Of a DNA stretch of 64,000 nt, positions 1 to 8,488 are shown piece by piece; the stretch's first letter is position 1, and every line of letters begins with the position of its first letter. Source of the stretch: Actinoplanes sp. M2I2 (GTDB lineage Bacteria; Actinomycetota; Actinomycetes; Mycobacteriales; Micromonosporaceae). The stretch is taken from assembly GCF_023544445.1 (NCBI RefSeq), contig NZ_JALPVJ010000017.1, forward strand, positions 163,857 through 227,856, written 5' to 3'. The notes under the pieces are model-generated. The model was given only the letters and a program-made list of their open reading frames with translations, made no database searches and was not told where the DNA came from. Position numbers and translations under genes: made by a program.

Positions 1-183
1 GGCGAAGGAGGACGGGCGGTGGTTGCTGACCGCCTGCCAGAACACGAGCTCACCCGCCGACGAGTTGTCAGCGATGGCGGCGAGCCGGCCGATCTTCCAG
101 AACGGCGGTTGACGGCTCGCGTCGGCGCACGTGTGCGAACCGAGTCGCTGCTCAAGCCGGAATCCTCGGGTCAGCCGGAACGG
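1..183 (-). CDS. Partial unknown protein running off the left edge
   Basis: A minus-strand frame through the first ~180 bases has strong G/C third positions and reads like ordinary protein (for example FWKIGRLAAIADNSSAGELV, then FWQAVSNHRPSSFA at the edge). It has no stop before the window edge. I see no ATG, GTG or TTG in frame between base 183 and the edge, so the start is unresolved. It may lie upstream inside the zinc-ribbon gene, use a rare codon, or have been lost by frameshift. I do not recognise the family. Confidence 0.35.
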
Positions 184-371
184 CGGATTTTCCGCATGAG
201 CGTTGCCCAGACGCCGTAACCCGAGCCGATGCCGGTGATCGCGCCCGCGGCCGATCCCATGGAGAGGGCTGTCGCGCAGTCCGGACACACCTCTCGCCCG
301 GTGATCGTCTTCTCGAAGGCGCCCCGCACGTCGCGACGGCAGTCCGGGCACTCGCGGGTCGACCGTCCCAT
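171..371 (-). CDS. Small zinc-ribbon protein with hydrophobic tail
   Basis: A 66-residue protein with two CPDC-type knuckles (residues ~9-12 and ~29-32), as in a four-cysteine zinc ribbon. A Gly/Ala-rich hydrophobic stretch (~38-54) and a basic C-terminus follow, so it may sit at the membrane. ATG at 371 is chosen because it lies just before the first CxxC and has GAGG about 10 bases upstream. An in-frame TTG at 419 would add 16 residues without motif. Function unknown; a structural or regulatory metal site is inferred from the cysteines only. Confidence 0.55.
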   Translation of the reverse strand: MGRSTRECPDCRRDVRGAFEKTITGREVCPDCATALSMGSAAGAITGIGSGYGVWATLMRKIRRSG

Positions 372-432
372 TCCGAGATCCTCACCGTCGGGTGCGACCA
401 GCGTACGAACGCCTGACAAGCTGATGAAGGGC

Positions 433-1017
433 TCAGTCGGCTTGCGGGGTGGTGGGGGCCAGCCCGCGGTAGTTGTGCAAGCGGCGCAGGTGGAGCCAGA
501 AGGCCCCGCCCACCATCAGTGACGAGACGACAGCGACCGCCGTGCGGATCACGTCCTCGGCGTCCCGGTCACCCATGAACAGCAGTGCGACAAAGAACGC
601 TGCCAACAGGGGATACAGGTACGGCGTCCAGCGCGGAGTGTGAGACCGCTCGATCAGGTCTCGGGTCAGGGCGTCGACGTTCGGGTCGGCGGTGTGTCCC
701 CGCCGGAGGGCCGCTCGGACTGCCCGCTGGGTCGCCTTGTCCGCCCCCATCATCAAGGGCGCGTTCCTCACCCGCTTCTGCACGGCCCAGATGATCCACA
801 AGATGCCGGCCATCACGATGGCGACTCCGGCCGCGACCAGCAGCCTCGACGTGACCGGCGCGTCAGAAGCCTTTCCCCACGCGAACCCGCTCGCGCCCAG
901 TGCGGCGGAGCCGACCACGACAGCAGTCGCGAGAACCAGTCTTCGCTTCGTACGCTGTTGCGCCGTTCGGCGCAGTGCCGACAGCTCAGCGTTCTTGTCT
1001 GTTTCAGTCACACCCAT
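433..1017 (-). CDS. Four-helix integral membrane protein, unknown function
   Basis: A 194-residue protein with a short charged N-terminus (ETDKNAELSALRRTAQQRTK) and four predicted membrane helices at about residues 23-46, 53-76, 118-138 and 147-170. A cytosolic loop rich in Arg and Lys lies between helices 2 and 3. ATG 1017 is preferred because the frame extension up to 1164 is Pro/Ala/Arg-rich with no sign of coding constraint. I see no catalytic motif and do not recognise a family. It is followed on the same strand by the small zinc-ribbon gene. Confidence 0.6.
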   Translation of the reverse strand: MGVTETDKNAELSALRRTAQQRTKRRLVLATAVVVGSAALGASGFAWGKASDAPVTSRLLVAAGVAIVMAGILWIIWAVQKRVRNAPLMMGADKATQRAVRAALRRGHTADPNVDALTRDLIERSHTPRWTPYLYPLLAAFFVALLFMGDRDAEDVIRTAVAVVSSLMVGGAFWLHLRRLHNYRGLAPTTPQAD

Positions 1018-1111
1018 CCACCCCACTCGTGTCGCCCCGCCATACCCGACCTCGGCCATCGCCAACCGTCCACAGGGGTCAGCGCGTCGGCGACATGCCG
1101 GCGCGGCGCGG

Positions 1112-1963
1112 TCAGATGCTGGTCCGGTCGGTGCTGCGGGGGTCGTCGACCCGGTGGGCGGCATAGATGTGCCCGGCGCGGGCGGCTTCTCGCCACGGGC
1201 GGGCCTTGTTCAGCGCCACGTCGAGGGCTGGGGCGTCGCGGTCGAGGTCGACACAGATCACCGCGGAGGCGTCCGGGCGGGCACGCTCGAGGACGTACCC
1301 GTGCGGGCCGACCACAGCCGACGCCCCGGCTGCTGCGCACGACGTCGGCACCGCGATGCTCACCCAGTAGTTGTTCGCGGCAGCGTGACCGCGGGCGATG
1401 ACCTCGAAGATCGGGTCTTCGGAGTACGTGGAGAACAGCACACAGTCGACGCCGAGCTCCCGCTGCTCCATCCAGAGCTCCGGGAAGTTGACCTCGATGC
1501 AGAGCAGACAGCCGAAGCGGAAGCCGTCCACCTCGAAGGTGCAGACGTGGTCGCCGGGCGTGTAGAAGCCGGTGATCTCGGTGTGCGACACCCACCGTTT
1601 GTCGTAGCGGTCGGCCGGCTCGCCGCGGTCGTCGATGACCCACAGCGAGTTGTGCGGCCGGTGCCCGCCGGACAAGCGGTGGTTACCGCCGACCACCACC
1701 CACACGCCGAGCTGCGCGGCCAACGCCATCGTGGCGCGCAGTTCCCGGGCGACCGGGGCCCAGTCGATCCGCCAGCCGGTGTAGTACGCCTTCGCGGGGC
1801 CGACATAGCCAGAAAGGGCGCCCTCGCTGAAATGCACGAGACGTGCCCCGCGTTCGGCGGCTTCGCGCATCGCGGCCCGGATCACCGTGCCGTTCGCGCC
1901 GGGATCCGTGGTGACTTCGGTCTGTGCGACAGCAATGCGAATCGTCCCCGCCGTTCCCACCAC
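1112..1963 (-). CDS. Carbon-nitrogen hydrolase (nitrilase superfamily)
   Basis: A cytosolic amidase/nitrilase-superfamily enzyme of 283 residues that would hydrolyse a C-N bond in an amide or nitrile. The Glu-Lys-Cys triad is visible in order: Glu in FSEGALSGY (Glu47), Lys in DKRWVSHTEITGF, and Cys in GCLLCIEVNFPELW. Length is normal for a single-domain member. GTG 1963 (or the adjacent GTG 1960) is chosen because it falls just before the first beta strand (IRIAVAQTEV) and leaves 42 bases to the divergent GIY-YIG gene. No strong ribosome site is visible. The substrate cannot be read from sequence. Confidence 0.85.
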   Translation of the reverse strand: MVGTAGTIRIAVAQTEVTTDPGANGTVIRAAMREAAERGARLVHFSEGALSGYVGPAKAYYTGWRIDWAPVARELRATMALAAQLGVWVVVGGNHRLSGGHRPHNSLWVIDDRGEPADRYDKRWVSHTEITGFYTPGDHVCTFEVDGFRFGCLLCIEVNFPELWMEQRELGVDCVLFSTYSEDPIFEVIARGHAAANNYWVSIAVPTSCAAAGASAVVGPHGYVLERARPDASAVICVDLDRDAPALDVALNKARPWREAARAGHIYAAHRVDDPRSTDRTSI

Positions 1964-2005
1964 AGCACCGTACCGAGAAAAGGAGCCCCCGCAAGCCTGG
2001 CTAGC

Positions 2006-2590
2006 ATGGAGCCGATGACGACTGCCGGAGCGCGACCCGACGAAATGCCCAGCGACCAGGCCCGGACCGAGGAGGCGCTGCGGCTCCTGTCCGGCGTGCC
2101 GGTCACGCTCGATGTCGCCGCCAAAGGGGTCAGCCGTGGCAGCGGGGTCTACGCCTGGTGGGCCGCTCCCTCGGTCTTCTCCGAGCTGCCCGGGGCGCCG
2201 AACAGCAGCGTCCCGTCGCTCCGGCTGCTGTATCTCGGCCGGGCCACCAGCTTGCGGGGCCGGATCGTGCGCAACCATCTGAGGCGTTCGGGCAGCTCGA
2301 CCCTGCGCCGTACCCTGGCCGGGCTGCTGATGGCCGAAGGGTATCGGACGGTGTGGACCGATCGGGTGGTCCTGGTTCCTGAGGACGAGAAGCGGCTGAC
2401 CGCGTGGATGCACGCGCACCTCCGCCTGACCTGGGCCGAGGACCCGGAGCCGGCACCCGTCGAGGCCGACCTGGTCCGGCGCCTGCATCCGCCGCTCAAC
2501 GTGCACGGCGTCGATCCCGAACACCTGCAGCCGGCCGTGCTCGCGGCCAAGGACGCGTACAACGCCTCGAGCACCCCGGTCCAGCCGTGA
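2006..2590 (+). CDS. GIY-YIG nuclease family protein
   Basis: A 194-residue protein with a GIY-YIG-like core: SGVYAWWAAPSVF for the first strand, LRLLYLGRATSLRGRI for the second strand and catalytic Arg region, and HLRRSGSSTLRRTLAGLL for the following helix. The classical GIY/YIG letters are replaced by GVY and YLG, which is tolerated in this superfamily. It resembles stand-alone actinobacterial members of unknown substrate rather than UvrC. An AAGGAG ribosome site lies ~20 bases before ATG 2006 and nearer options exist (ATG 2015). It is transcribed divergently from the C-N hydrolase. Confidence 0.7.
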   Translation: MEPMTTAGARPDEMPSDQARTEEALRLLSGVPVTLDVAAKGVSRGSGVYAWWAAPSVFSELPGAPNSSVPSLRLLYLGRATSLRGRIVRNHLRRSGSSTLRRTLAGLLMAEGYRTVWTDRVVLVPEDEKRLTAWMHAHLRLTWAEDPEPAPVEADLVRRLHPPLNVHGVDPEHLQPAVLAAKDAYNASSTPVQP

Positions 2591-2697
2591 CCGAAGCCAG
2601 GAGCATGTGGAGGAGATCCGGTCCTTCCTCGACATCGTGGATCCGGTGACGGGGTACATCGAGGACGGCCCGGAGGACGACCGATGACCCGGAGCGT

Positions 2698-3381
2698 TCA
2701 CGGACGGTCGTAGAGGCACCATCGGTCGAGCTGCAGGAGCGCCCGGGCGTAGGCCCGCGTTCTGGTCCGTGCGGTCAGCCCGGCGATCGCCACGTGTTCC
2801 ACCGCCAGCCGCTCGGCCTCGGCGACGTCGGTGGGTGGCCGGGGCACGGTGAAGCCGTTGGCCAGCCCGATCGTGGTCGGGGCGGCGCCGTACCGCTCGT
2901 GCCAGCGGCGGGCCGCGGCGAGCAGCACATCTCCCGAAGTGTTCAGTCCGCCGTACGGGTTGAGATAGGCGAACGCCGTCCACGGCTCGGGGCGGGGCAG
3001 GATGACCAGCAGTTCCGGCTCACCGAAACGGGCCACGTCGTAGCTGTCTAGGTGGAAGCCCTCGTCACCGGTGCCGAGCACTTCCGGGTCGTGCGCCCAC
3101 CAGGTGAAGTGGGGCAGACGAGCCAGTTCGGCATCGACGTCGGCCGTCCGCGCCCAGGCGATCAGGTCGCTGGGACTGCGGTCATGGTGGTAGTCCGGCT
3201 CCAGGACGGCCTCCTCCTCGAGAAGCAGGACCGGATTGTGGTCCGGCAGAGCGGCGCGCGCGGAGCGCAGCAACCGCTGTGCGTCACCGGCCGGACGGAC
3301 CGCGATGACGGTCTCGTCGTGAATGCGCACCTGCTCCGCCTGGTACGACTCGAGCCCGGCCGCTCGCAAGATGGTGTCCAC
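2698..3381 (-). CDS. DUF4253-like protein
   Basis: A 227-residue cytosolic protein. The C-terminal half shows the DUF4253 pattern: an ILPRPEPWTAFAYLNPYGG segment (normally ending in GGWN), then a W-x-x-YGA motif (RRWHERYGAAPTT), then PRPPTDVAEAERLAVEH. The GGWN site is GGLN here. DUF4253 has no established function and is often found in immunity or suppressor-type SUKH-like contexts. Start is GTG 3381, only 28 bases from the stop of the phosphatase upstream on the same strand, so the two may be co-transcribed. Confidence 0.6.
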   Translation of the reverse strand: MDTILRAAGLESYQAEQVRIHDETVIAVRPAGDAQRLLRSARAALPDHNPVLLLEEEAVLEPDYHHDRSPSDLIAWARTADVDAELARLPHFTWWAHDPEVLGTGDEGFHLDSYDVARFGEPELLVILPRPEPWTAFAYLNPYGGLNTSGDVLLAAARRWHERYGAAPTTIGLANGFTVPRPPTDVAEAERLAVEHVAIAGLTARTRTRAYARALLQLDRWCLYDRP

Positions 3382-3408
3382 CGGCTCGATGATAGGGGTC
3401 GCAGCCGT

Positions 3409-5214
3409 TCAGGAGGTGACGGACGAACTCCGGTCAGGATGGTCGGTGCCGGGGATGCGGACGACCAGGACAGCGACGTCGTCCTCATAGGCGGCGCCCG
3501 GCCGGAGGAGGATGTCGGCCAACCGGTCGGGGTCGTGGTCGCCGGTTGCGGCCAGCAGCTCACCCACGGCGGCGATGCCGTCGTCGATGGTGGTGTCGCG
3601 TGCTTCGATGAGTCCGTCGGTGTACAGCAGCAGCGTGCTGCCGGGCGGCAGGTCGACGGTCCGGGTGCGGCGCGAGGCGTTGCGGACGGCGCCGATCAGC
3701 GGGCCGGAACCGCCGAGGAGCTCGACGGTTCCGTCCGGCAGCCGGAGCAGGGGCGGTGGATGTCCGGCGTTGGCCCAGGTGAGGGTGTGAGTGCCGGCCG
3801 GTGTGGAGTCGACGTAGGCGAGGACGGTCGAGGCCAGGCTGGTGCTGCCGACGGCGCGGATGATGTGCTCGAGCCGGCGCAGGACCGCCGACGGTGATTC
3901 CTGGCGGTCGACGAGCAGGGCGCGGAGCAGGCTTCGGAGCTGGCTCATGGCGACGGCGGCGTGGATGTTGTGGCCGGTGACGTCGCCGATGACCAGGGCC
4001 AGGCGGGTGTCGTCGAGGTGCAGGGCGTCGTACCAGTCGCCGCCGACGTGGTCGGCGTGGGTGGCCGCCAGATAGCGGGCGGCCATCCGGATCCGGGCGT
4101 GCCGCGGCAGCTCGGTGAGAAGAGCCTTCTGCATGATGGCGGCGGCCGTGCGCCGGTCGTCGAGGACTTCGGCGCGTTGCAACGCCTGGGCGACATAGCC
4201 ACCGAGAGCGGCGAGCACTGTCTGCTCGGCGGCGTCGAGCGGGTTGGGTTGTTTCCAGGCGAAGGTGAGGGCGCCGATCGGGGACAGCGGCCCGGGTAGC
4301 GGCACGCTGGCGGCGGACTGCCAGCCCAGGTCGGTGAACGTGGCGGCCGCGTCGGGCGCCAGGCGGGCGACGGCGGCGAAGTCCGGGAGCAGAACGGTGG
4401 CGCCGCTGCTGATGGCCAGGGCGGACGGTGTGGTCGCGCTGCGCGGGTACCGGTTCCACCGGCCGGCGACCTCCGGCGGAAGGGCGTCACCGCTGGAGAG
4501 GGCGACGGTGCGCGGGCCGTCGAGCAGCGACACCCCGACGTACGCGGGGTCGAGGGTGTTGGTGACCAGGTGCCGCACCGCGTCGACGACGTCACCGACG
4601 GAACTGGTGGTGGCCAGGACCGTGGTGGCCCGGAGCAACATCTGGCTGCGGCTGAACGCGGCGGCAGCCCGCTGTTCGTCGGCGCGGGCGGCCTGTTCGC
4701 CGAGTTCGGCGTGACTGGTGGCGATCCGCAGGCGCAGGCTGTCGGAGCAGGCGGCCGCGAGATCGGCCAGCAGACCGAGCTCCCGGGTCGTCCAGGCGTG
4801 CGGCTCGGTGTCGATCGCGCACAGCGAGCCGAGGACCGTTCCGTCGGCGTCGGTCAGCGGCATCCCGGCGTAGCCGACCACCCCGAGGTCCTCGATGGCC
4901 AGGTTGTCGCTCAGCTGGGGGTCCTGCCGGGCGTCGGTGATCACCAGCGGCTCGGCGGTGAGGGCAAGGTGCTGGCAGAACGAGTGTGACAACGGTGTCT
5001 GGCGCTGCCGGTCCCAGGGGTCGGCCAGCCCGCGGGCGCCGGGGAAGATCTGCCGGTGTTGCTCGACCAGCGACACGAGCGCGACCGGCACCCCGAGGAC
5101 GTTGCAAACCATGGCGGCGAATCGGTCGAAGGTCGGATCGGCCGCGGCCGTCAGCCCCGTACGCCGCAGCGCGTCGAGCCGTCCCGGCGTGTTCGGCGGG
5201 CTGCTATCGGTCAC
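3409..5214 (-). CDS. GAF-GAF-SpoIIE (PP2C-type) serine phosphatase
   Basis: A 601-residue cytosolic signalling phosphatase. The N-terminal GAF domain (~20-165, with the FPGARGL...SHSFCQHL signature) and a second GAF (~195-355) would sense a ligand or redox state. The C-terminal PPM/SpoIIE domain (~385-590) keeps the metal-binding aspartates in GGDWYDALHLDD, GDVTGHNIHAA and YEDDVAVLVV. Such enzymes dephosphorylate STAS anti-anti-sigma factors, and a STAS gene lies divergently 320 bases away. GTG 5214 is favoured, which overlaps the stop of a 33-codon upstream ORF by 11 bases and suggests translational coupling. Confidence 0.85.
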   Translation of the reverse strand: MTDSSPPNTPGRLDALRRTGLTAAADPTFDRFAAMVCNVLGVPVALVSLVEQHRQIFPGARGLADPWDRQRQTPLSHSFCQHLALTAEPLVITDARQDPQLSDNLAIEDLGVVGYAGMPLTDADGTVLGSLCAIDTEPHAWTTRELGLLADLAAACSDSLRLRIATSHAELGEQAARADEQRAAAAFSRSQMLLRATTVLATTSSVGDVVDAVRHLVTNTLDPAYVGVSLLDGPRTVALSSGDALPPEVAGRWNRYPRSATTPSALAISSGATVLLPDFAAVARLAPDAAATFTDLGWQSAASVPLPGPLSPIGALTFAWKQPNPLDAAEQTVLAALGGYVAQALQRAEVLDDRRTAAAIMQKALLTELPRHARIRMAARYLAATHADHVGGDWYDALHLDDTRLALVIGDVTGHNIHAAVAMSQLRSLLRALLVDRQESPSAVLRRLEHIIRAVGSTSLASTVLAYVDSTPAGTHTLTWANAGHPPPLLRLPDGTVELLGGSGPLIGAVRNASRRTRTVDLPPGSTLLLYTDGLIEARDTTIDDGIAAVGELLAATGDHDPDRLADILLRPGAAYEDDVAVLVVRIPGTDHPDRSSSVTS

Positions 5215-5305
5215 CGGGCCGCCGCTCCGCGGTCCCGGCCGGCTGTGCGTGCAAGGACTGCGCGTGCAAGGACTGCGCGTGCGAGAACTGTGCGGGCGAG
5301 GCCAT
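5204..5305 (-). CDS. 33-residue upstream ORF with HAQSL repeats, leader of the phosphatase gene
   Basis: A short ORF starting ATG 5305 with an ideal ribosome site (GGAGAAGG at 5321-5314, 8-base spacing). It encodes MASPAQFSHAQSLHAQSL followed by HAQ and a polar tail ending at TAG 5204-5206. The stop lies past the phosphatase GTG (5214) in another frame, so translation of the two could be coupled. The repeat HAQSL comes from a 15-bp tandem repeat. No membrane segment or Trp/His run typical of attenuators is seen. It may be a real small protein or a translated leader controlling the phosphatase. Confidence 0.5.
   Translation of the reverse strand: MASPAQFSHAQSLHAQSLHAQPAGTAERRPGDR
5244..5288. 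repeat. 15-bp tandem repeat, three units
   Basis: Three consecutive 15-base units, consensus TGCGCGTGCAAGGAC on the plus strand, with a decaying fourth unit after 5288. They lie inside the 33-codon upstream ORF, where they encode repeated HAQSL, and in the 5' untranslated region of the phosphatase gene. The unit length is a multiple of three, so copy-number change would preserve the small frame. Confidence 0.85.
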
Positions 5306-5535
5306 CGATCCAACCTTCTCCGGAAGGGCCGCAGACTCCTCCAGCATTATTGTCGGAGGGAAAGTATAGGTTCACGAACTGCCGGGTCAGCAAGCCTGGG
5401 GGGCAGATCGACTCGGGCCGGCCCGGGCAATCGGATTAATGTGCTGCTGTCCGGGGCACTATGGCTGCGTGGTCGCGCTTTGCGCACCGTCATCGGTCGG
5501 ACTTCCGATGCCATCGGCACGGAAGGACCCCGTAC

Positions 5536-5892
5536 GTGAGCTCTCCGATGACACCGCTCTGGTCATACACGACACACCGTGACGACGACGGCTCCACGGT
5601 GATCGTCCTGACCGGCGAGCTGGATCTCTACTGCGCCGACGCGTTGCGTGTCCTGTTGCGCGACCTGCTCGAAACCGGCGAAAACGTACGCTTGGTCGCT
5701 GACCTCTGTTCGGTCAGTTTCCTCGACTCGGCGGCCCTGGGCGCTTTGATCACCGCTTTCCAGCACGCCCAACGCCGCGGCGGCCGGTTCACCGTCGTCA
5801 ACTCCACCCACGCGGTGCGGCGCATTCTCGAGATCGCCGGAATGCTGGAAATCCTCTCGCCGCCACGGTCGGACGCGGAAACCCAGCGCTAA
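5536..5892 (+). CDS. STAS-domain anti-anti-sigma factor
   Basis: A 118-residue single STAS domain. It has the usual beta-alpha fold landmarks GELDLYCADALRVLL and LCSVSFLDSAALGALI, the second carrying the phosphorylatable Ser (DSAALG, like DSSGLG of SpoIIAA/RsbV). It would bind an anti-sigma kinase when unphosphorylated and free a sigma factor. GTG 5536 has GGAAGGA 8 bases upstream. The divergent SpoIIE-type phosphatase is the natural partner. No RsbW-type kinase is adjacent. Its stop overlaps the convergent 684-residue gene by four bases. Confidence 0.88.
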   Translation: MSSPMTPLWSYTTHRDDDGSTVIVLTGELDLYCADALRVLLRDLLETGENVRLVADLCSVSFLDSAALGALITAFQHAQRRGGRFTVVNSTHAVRRILEIAGMLEILSPPRSDAETQR

Positions 5893-7943
5893 CTCTCGCT
5901 GGTCGTGACCCACGGTTCGGACAGCAGCAGTGTCTGCCCGGTGGGGCCGGCGCCGGGCAGCCGTTCGAGTGTGCCGTCGCGGACGGACAGCCGGAGGCCG
6001 CTGATGAGTTCGCCGTCGACTCGTTCCGTTGGTCCGGTGACCAGCAGGTGCCCGGCGTCCTCCCAGATCGGGTCGGGCGTGTCGTCGTCCGGCCAGGGGA
6101 GGGCCCACGATCGGACCTCGGGGCCCGGCTCGACCGGCCAGAGGGTGAGCGTGGCCGGCGGGGACGTCACGAGCCACACGTGGTCGCCTCCGGGAGCGAG
6201 CCGCACACGTTGATCGACGGAAAGGTCCACCGCCGAACCGGGTGGCCGGGCGACCATCACGCCCCGGGGCGTCAGCCAGCTGAAGGTGCCGCTGTACGGG
6301 TCCACGTGCTCGACCGGGTGCCCGCACGGCTGCGGCTCGCTGTCCGGTGTCCACCGCAGGGTCGTACGGGTCCGCAGCTCGGTGAAGTAGATCGTGTCGC
6401 GGTGGATGCCGTGCAGGGTGACGGGCTGGTCCGTGGGCCACGGTTGCGTGTCGGGCCGCGCGCCGGAGAGGTCGACCAGCCGCAGCCGGTGCGAGCCGTC
6501 GGCCATCGCGAGCCGGCGTCCGTCCCCCAGCAGGGCGGCGTCCAGCGGGATCGTCCGGTCGAGTATCCGGACGTCACCGGTCGGGCCGACCAGCCGCGGG
6601 AACCGGTCGTCGGACAGGATCAGCATGCCGTAGGCGGTTTCCAGCGCCCGGGTCCAGGGGGCGGCGCCGAGGTGGGCGAGCTCGATCCGGTCGCCGTCGC
6701 GCCACACGACCACCAGGCCGTCGGCGGTCACGACCCCGGTCCGCGGGGGTGCTCCGATCGGCAGAACGGGTTCGGAGGGGCGTTTCGCGCCCGTGGGCTC
6801 GACGGGCGGGCGCGGACCGGGTCGTAGCCGTAGGCGCGGGCCGCGGTCGGTGTGCAGCATTCCGGTCTGTTCCGCGTAGTCCAGGACGTCGCGCAGCTGC
6901 GCCTCGGGCACCAGCAGGCGTTCGGCGAGCTCGGCCGGCGTTGTGTCGAGTTCCGCCCTCGACGTCCAGCGGAGCACAGCTGCCACGTCCTGTGCGAGTT
7001 CCTGATAGCGGCTGCGGGCGTCCGACGCGCGCACGATCCGGACCCGCTCGGGTCGCAACGACAACACGGTGTCCACCCGCTGCGGCCGCCCGACGCTGTA
7101 CCGGCCGGCGTCGTCGCTCACCAGGAGCCCGGCGGCGGCCAGCAGCGGCACGACATCGCGCTTGCCCCGTACCGGCGGCACGCCGAGCTCGGCGGCGATG
7201 TCGTCGAGCCGTCGCTGCATTCCGGCGATCCAGGCCAGCGTCTTGGCGTGCTGGGCGGTGAGCAGCCGGTCGCGGTCGGCGTGCCCCGTGGCCTGCGGCT
7301 CGCGAGGCAACCGCCACAGCGGGGCGTCGAGCCACTCCGACGGGTGCCGCCGGTGGGCGCGGGTCCATTCGTCGACGTCGTCCACGCTCACCGCCCGGCC
7401 CAGCGCGACGGCGGTGGCGCCGATGATGCGGCTGACGTCCATGACCGGCCCCGGCAGCTCGCTCGACCAGCCGTCGTTGCCGCCTCGTTCGGCGGGCCGG
7501 CTGCGCACCTGCCACACCGGCGGCGCGGGCGACGGGTCGGGCCAGAACTGGAGCAGCCAACGGTCGCCACCGGCGTCGCCCGCGCGCCGCGCCACCCGTA
7601 CGCGATAGGTGCCCCCGCCGCCCAGCTCGAGATGGACCGGTCCGTCTGTGCCTGCCGTCATGAACGTCAGCGACAGCCGGCCGGTGATCGCGTGAAACGG
7701 CGTCTCCAGCACGTCGTCGAACCCCGGCTCGCCGGCCGGCGGTCGGTCGTCGTGTGCTTCGAGCCGCAGCGCGTCACTACGACCGTTCGTCAGGGCGGAC
7801 AGCCACCCGATTCCCGCCCCGGCGAAGGTTCCGGCCGGCTCGCGATCGTCCGGGTCGGGGCCGGCCGGCTCGTATCCGGCCGGGTCGCGGAGCACGAGCA
7901 TGCTGTACTCCGGGTTGTAACCGTCGGCCTCGAACACGCGCAC
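5889..7943 (-). CDS. Large protein with beta-rich N-terminus, winged-helix-like middle and propeller-like C-terminus
   Basis: A 684-residue protein without signal peptide. Residues ~1-150 resemble a small beta domain common in actinobacteria (GTYRVRVARR then WLLQFWPDPS). Residues ~180-330 are helical, with a segment resembling a winged helix (AELAERLLVPEAQLRDVLDYAEQTGMLHTD). From ~370 on, repeated short strands of type GDGRRLAMADGSHRLRLVDL suggest a beta-propeller. GTG 7943 is chosen before the first conserved strand, and an in-frame GTG lies 6 bases later. It is followed upstream by the 148-residue gene and a divergent CHAT protease, so a shared conflict-type role is possible. Function unknown. 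Confidence 0.6.
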   Translation of the reverse strand: MRVFEADGYNPEYSMLVLRDPAGYEPAGPDPDDREPAGTFAGAGIGWLSALTNGRSDALRLEAHDDRPPAGEPGFDDVLETPFHAITGRLSLTFMTAGTDGPVHLELGGGGTYRVRVARRAGDAGGDRWLLQFWPDPSPAPPVWQVRSRPAERGGNDGWSSELPGPVMDVSRIIGATAVALGRAVSVDDVDEWTRAHRRHPSEWLDAPLWRLPREPQATGHADRDRLLTAQHAKTLAWIAGMQRRLDDIAAELGVPPVRGKRDVVPLLAAAGLLVSDDAGRYSVGRPQRVDTVLSLRPERVRIVRASDARSRYQELAQDVAAVLRWTSRAELDTTPAELAERLLVPEAQLRDVLDYAEQTGMLHTDRGPRLRLRPGPRPPVEPTGAKRPSEPVLPIGAPPRTGVVTADGLVVVWRDGDRIELAHLGAAPWTRALETAYGMLILSDDRFPRLVGPTGDVRILDRTIPLDAALLGDGRRLAMADGSHRLRLVDLSGARPDTQPWPTDQPVTLHGIHRDTIYFTELRTRTTLRWTPDSEPQPCGHPVEHVDPYSGTFSWLTPRGVMVARPPGSAVDLSVDQRVRLAPGGDHVWLVTSPPATLTLWPVEPGPEVRSWALPWPDDDTPDPIWEDAGHLLVTGPTERVDGELISGLRLSVRDGTLERLPGAGPTGQTLLLSEPWVTTSES

Positions 7944-7993
7944 GACGGAAACGTAACAAGACTGGCAAGACGTCGAGCGCGGATCGCTGATAC

Positions 7994-8440
7994 CTACGAA
8001 GCGGGCGTCCCGCCGCCGCCGACCTCGATCGCTTCCTGCGGTGGCCCGCTGATCACCCGGGTGATCCATGCGTCCGAGTCCGGGACGTACTCCACCAGCA
8101 CCCATTGATCGCCGGCGTCGAGCGGGACGCGCACGGCCGGGAGCCCGGCAACGGTGCCGCCGGCCAGGGTGGCCGGCACCCGCAGAACGACCCTCACCCC
8201 GGAGTCGGCCAGCACGACCGGTGCCTGTGGCTCGGGCGGCGGCGCGGCGGCCCGGCGCCGGCCGAGCAGGGCGCGGATCTTGGCGTACACGTCCTCGCCG
8301 GCCTTGGTCGCCAGGGCCTGGACGAACGGGGCGAGCGCCGAGCCGGTGAGCAGGCCGAGCAGCAGGTCGCCGCCGCCTCGGACGTCGCCGTGGCCGGGCT
8401 CGGGCGTCGCTGGGTGTGCCGCAGCACCCTGGATATCCAT
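7994..8440 (-). CDS. Small protein divergent from the CHAT protease, possible effector-associated component
   Basis: A 148-residue protein. Residues ~24-62 hold a Gly/Leu/Ala hydrophobic stretch running into an amphipathic helix (LATKAGEDVYAKIRALLGRR). A Pro-rich linker then leads to a short beta domain with VRVVLRVPATLAGG and DQWVLVEYVPDSD. ATG 8440 is only 48 bases from the divergent CHAT gene, implying a shared control region. Short proteins of this layout accompany CHAT or trypsin-like effectors in predicted actinobacterial conflict systems. That link is inferred from context, not from a motif I can name with certainty. Confidence 0.55.
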   Translation of the reverse strand: MDIQGAAAHPATPEPGHGDVRGGGDLLLGLLTGSALAPFVQALATKAGEDVYAKIRALLGRRRAAAPPPEPQAPVVLADSGVRVVLRVPATLAGGTVAGLPAVRVPLDAGDQWVLVEYVPDSDAWITRVISGPPQEAIEVGGGGTPAS

Positions 8441-8488
8441 GGGCCTGATTGTCGCAGAGTCCGCACAACGTCTGTGATACTCACGGCC

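Noticed and set aside
2607..2687. Short open stretch after the GIY-YIG gene reading EEIRSFLDIVDPVTGYIEDG
   Set aside because: Protein-like but only ~26 codons from a possible GTG, with poor spacing to AGGAG. It could be a remnant, but I cannot support it as a gene.
5227..5369. Plus-strand peptide CACKDCACKDCACENC, which looks like a metallothionein
   Set aside because: No start codon or ribosome site in that frame. The opposite strand has a good ribosome site and ATG for another small ORF, so the Cys pattern is probably the antisense of the 15-bp repeat.
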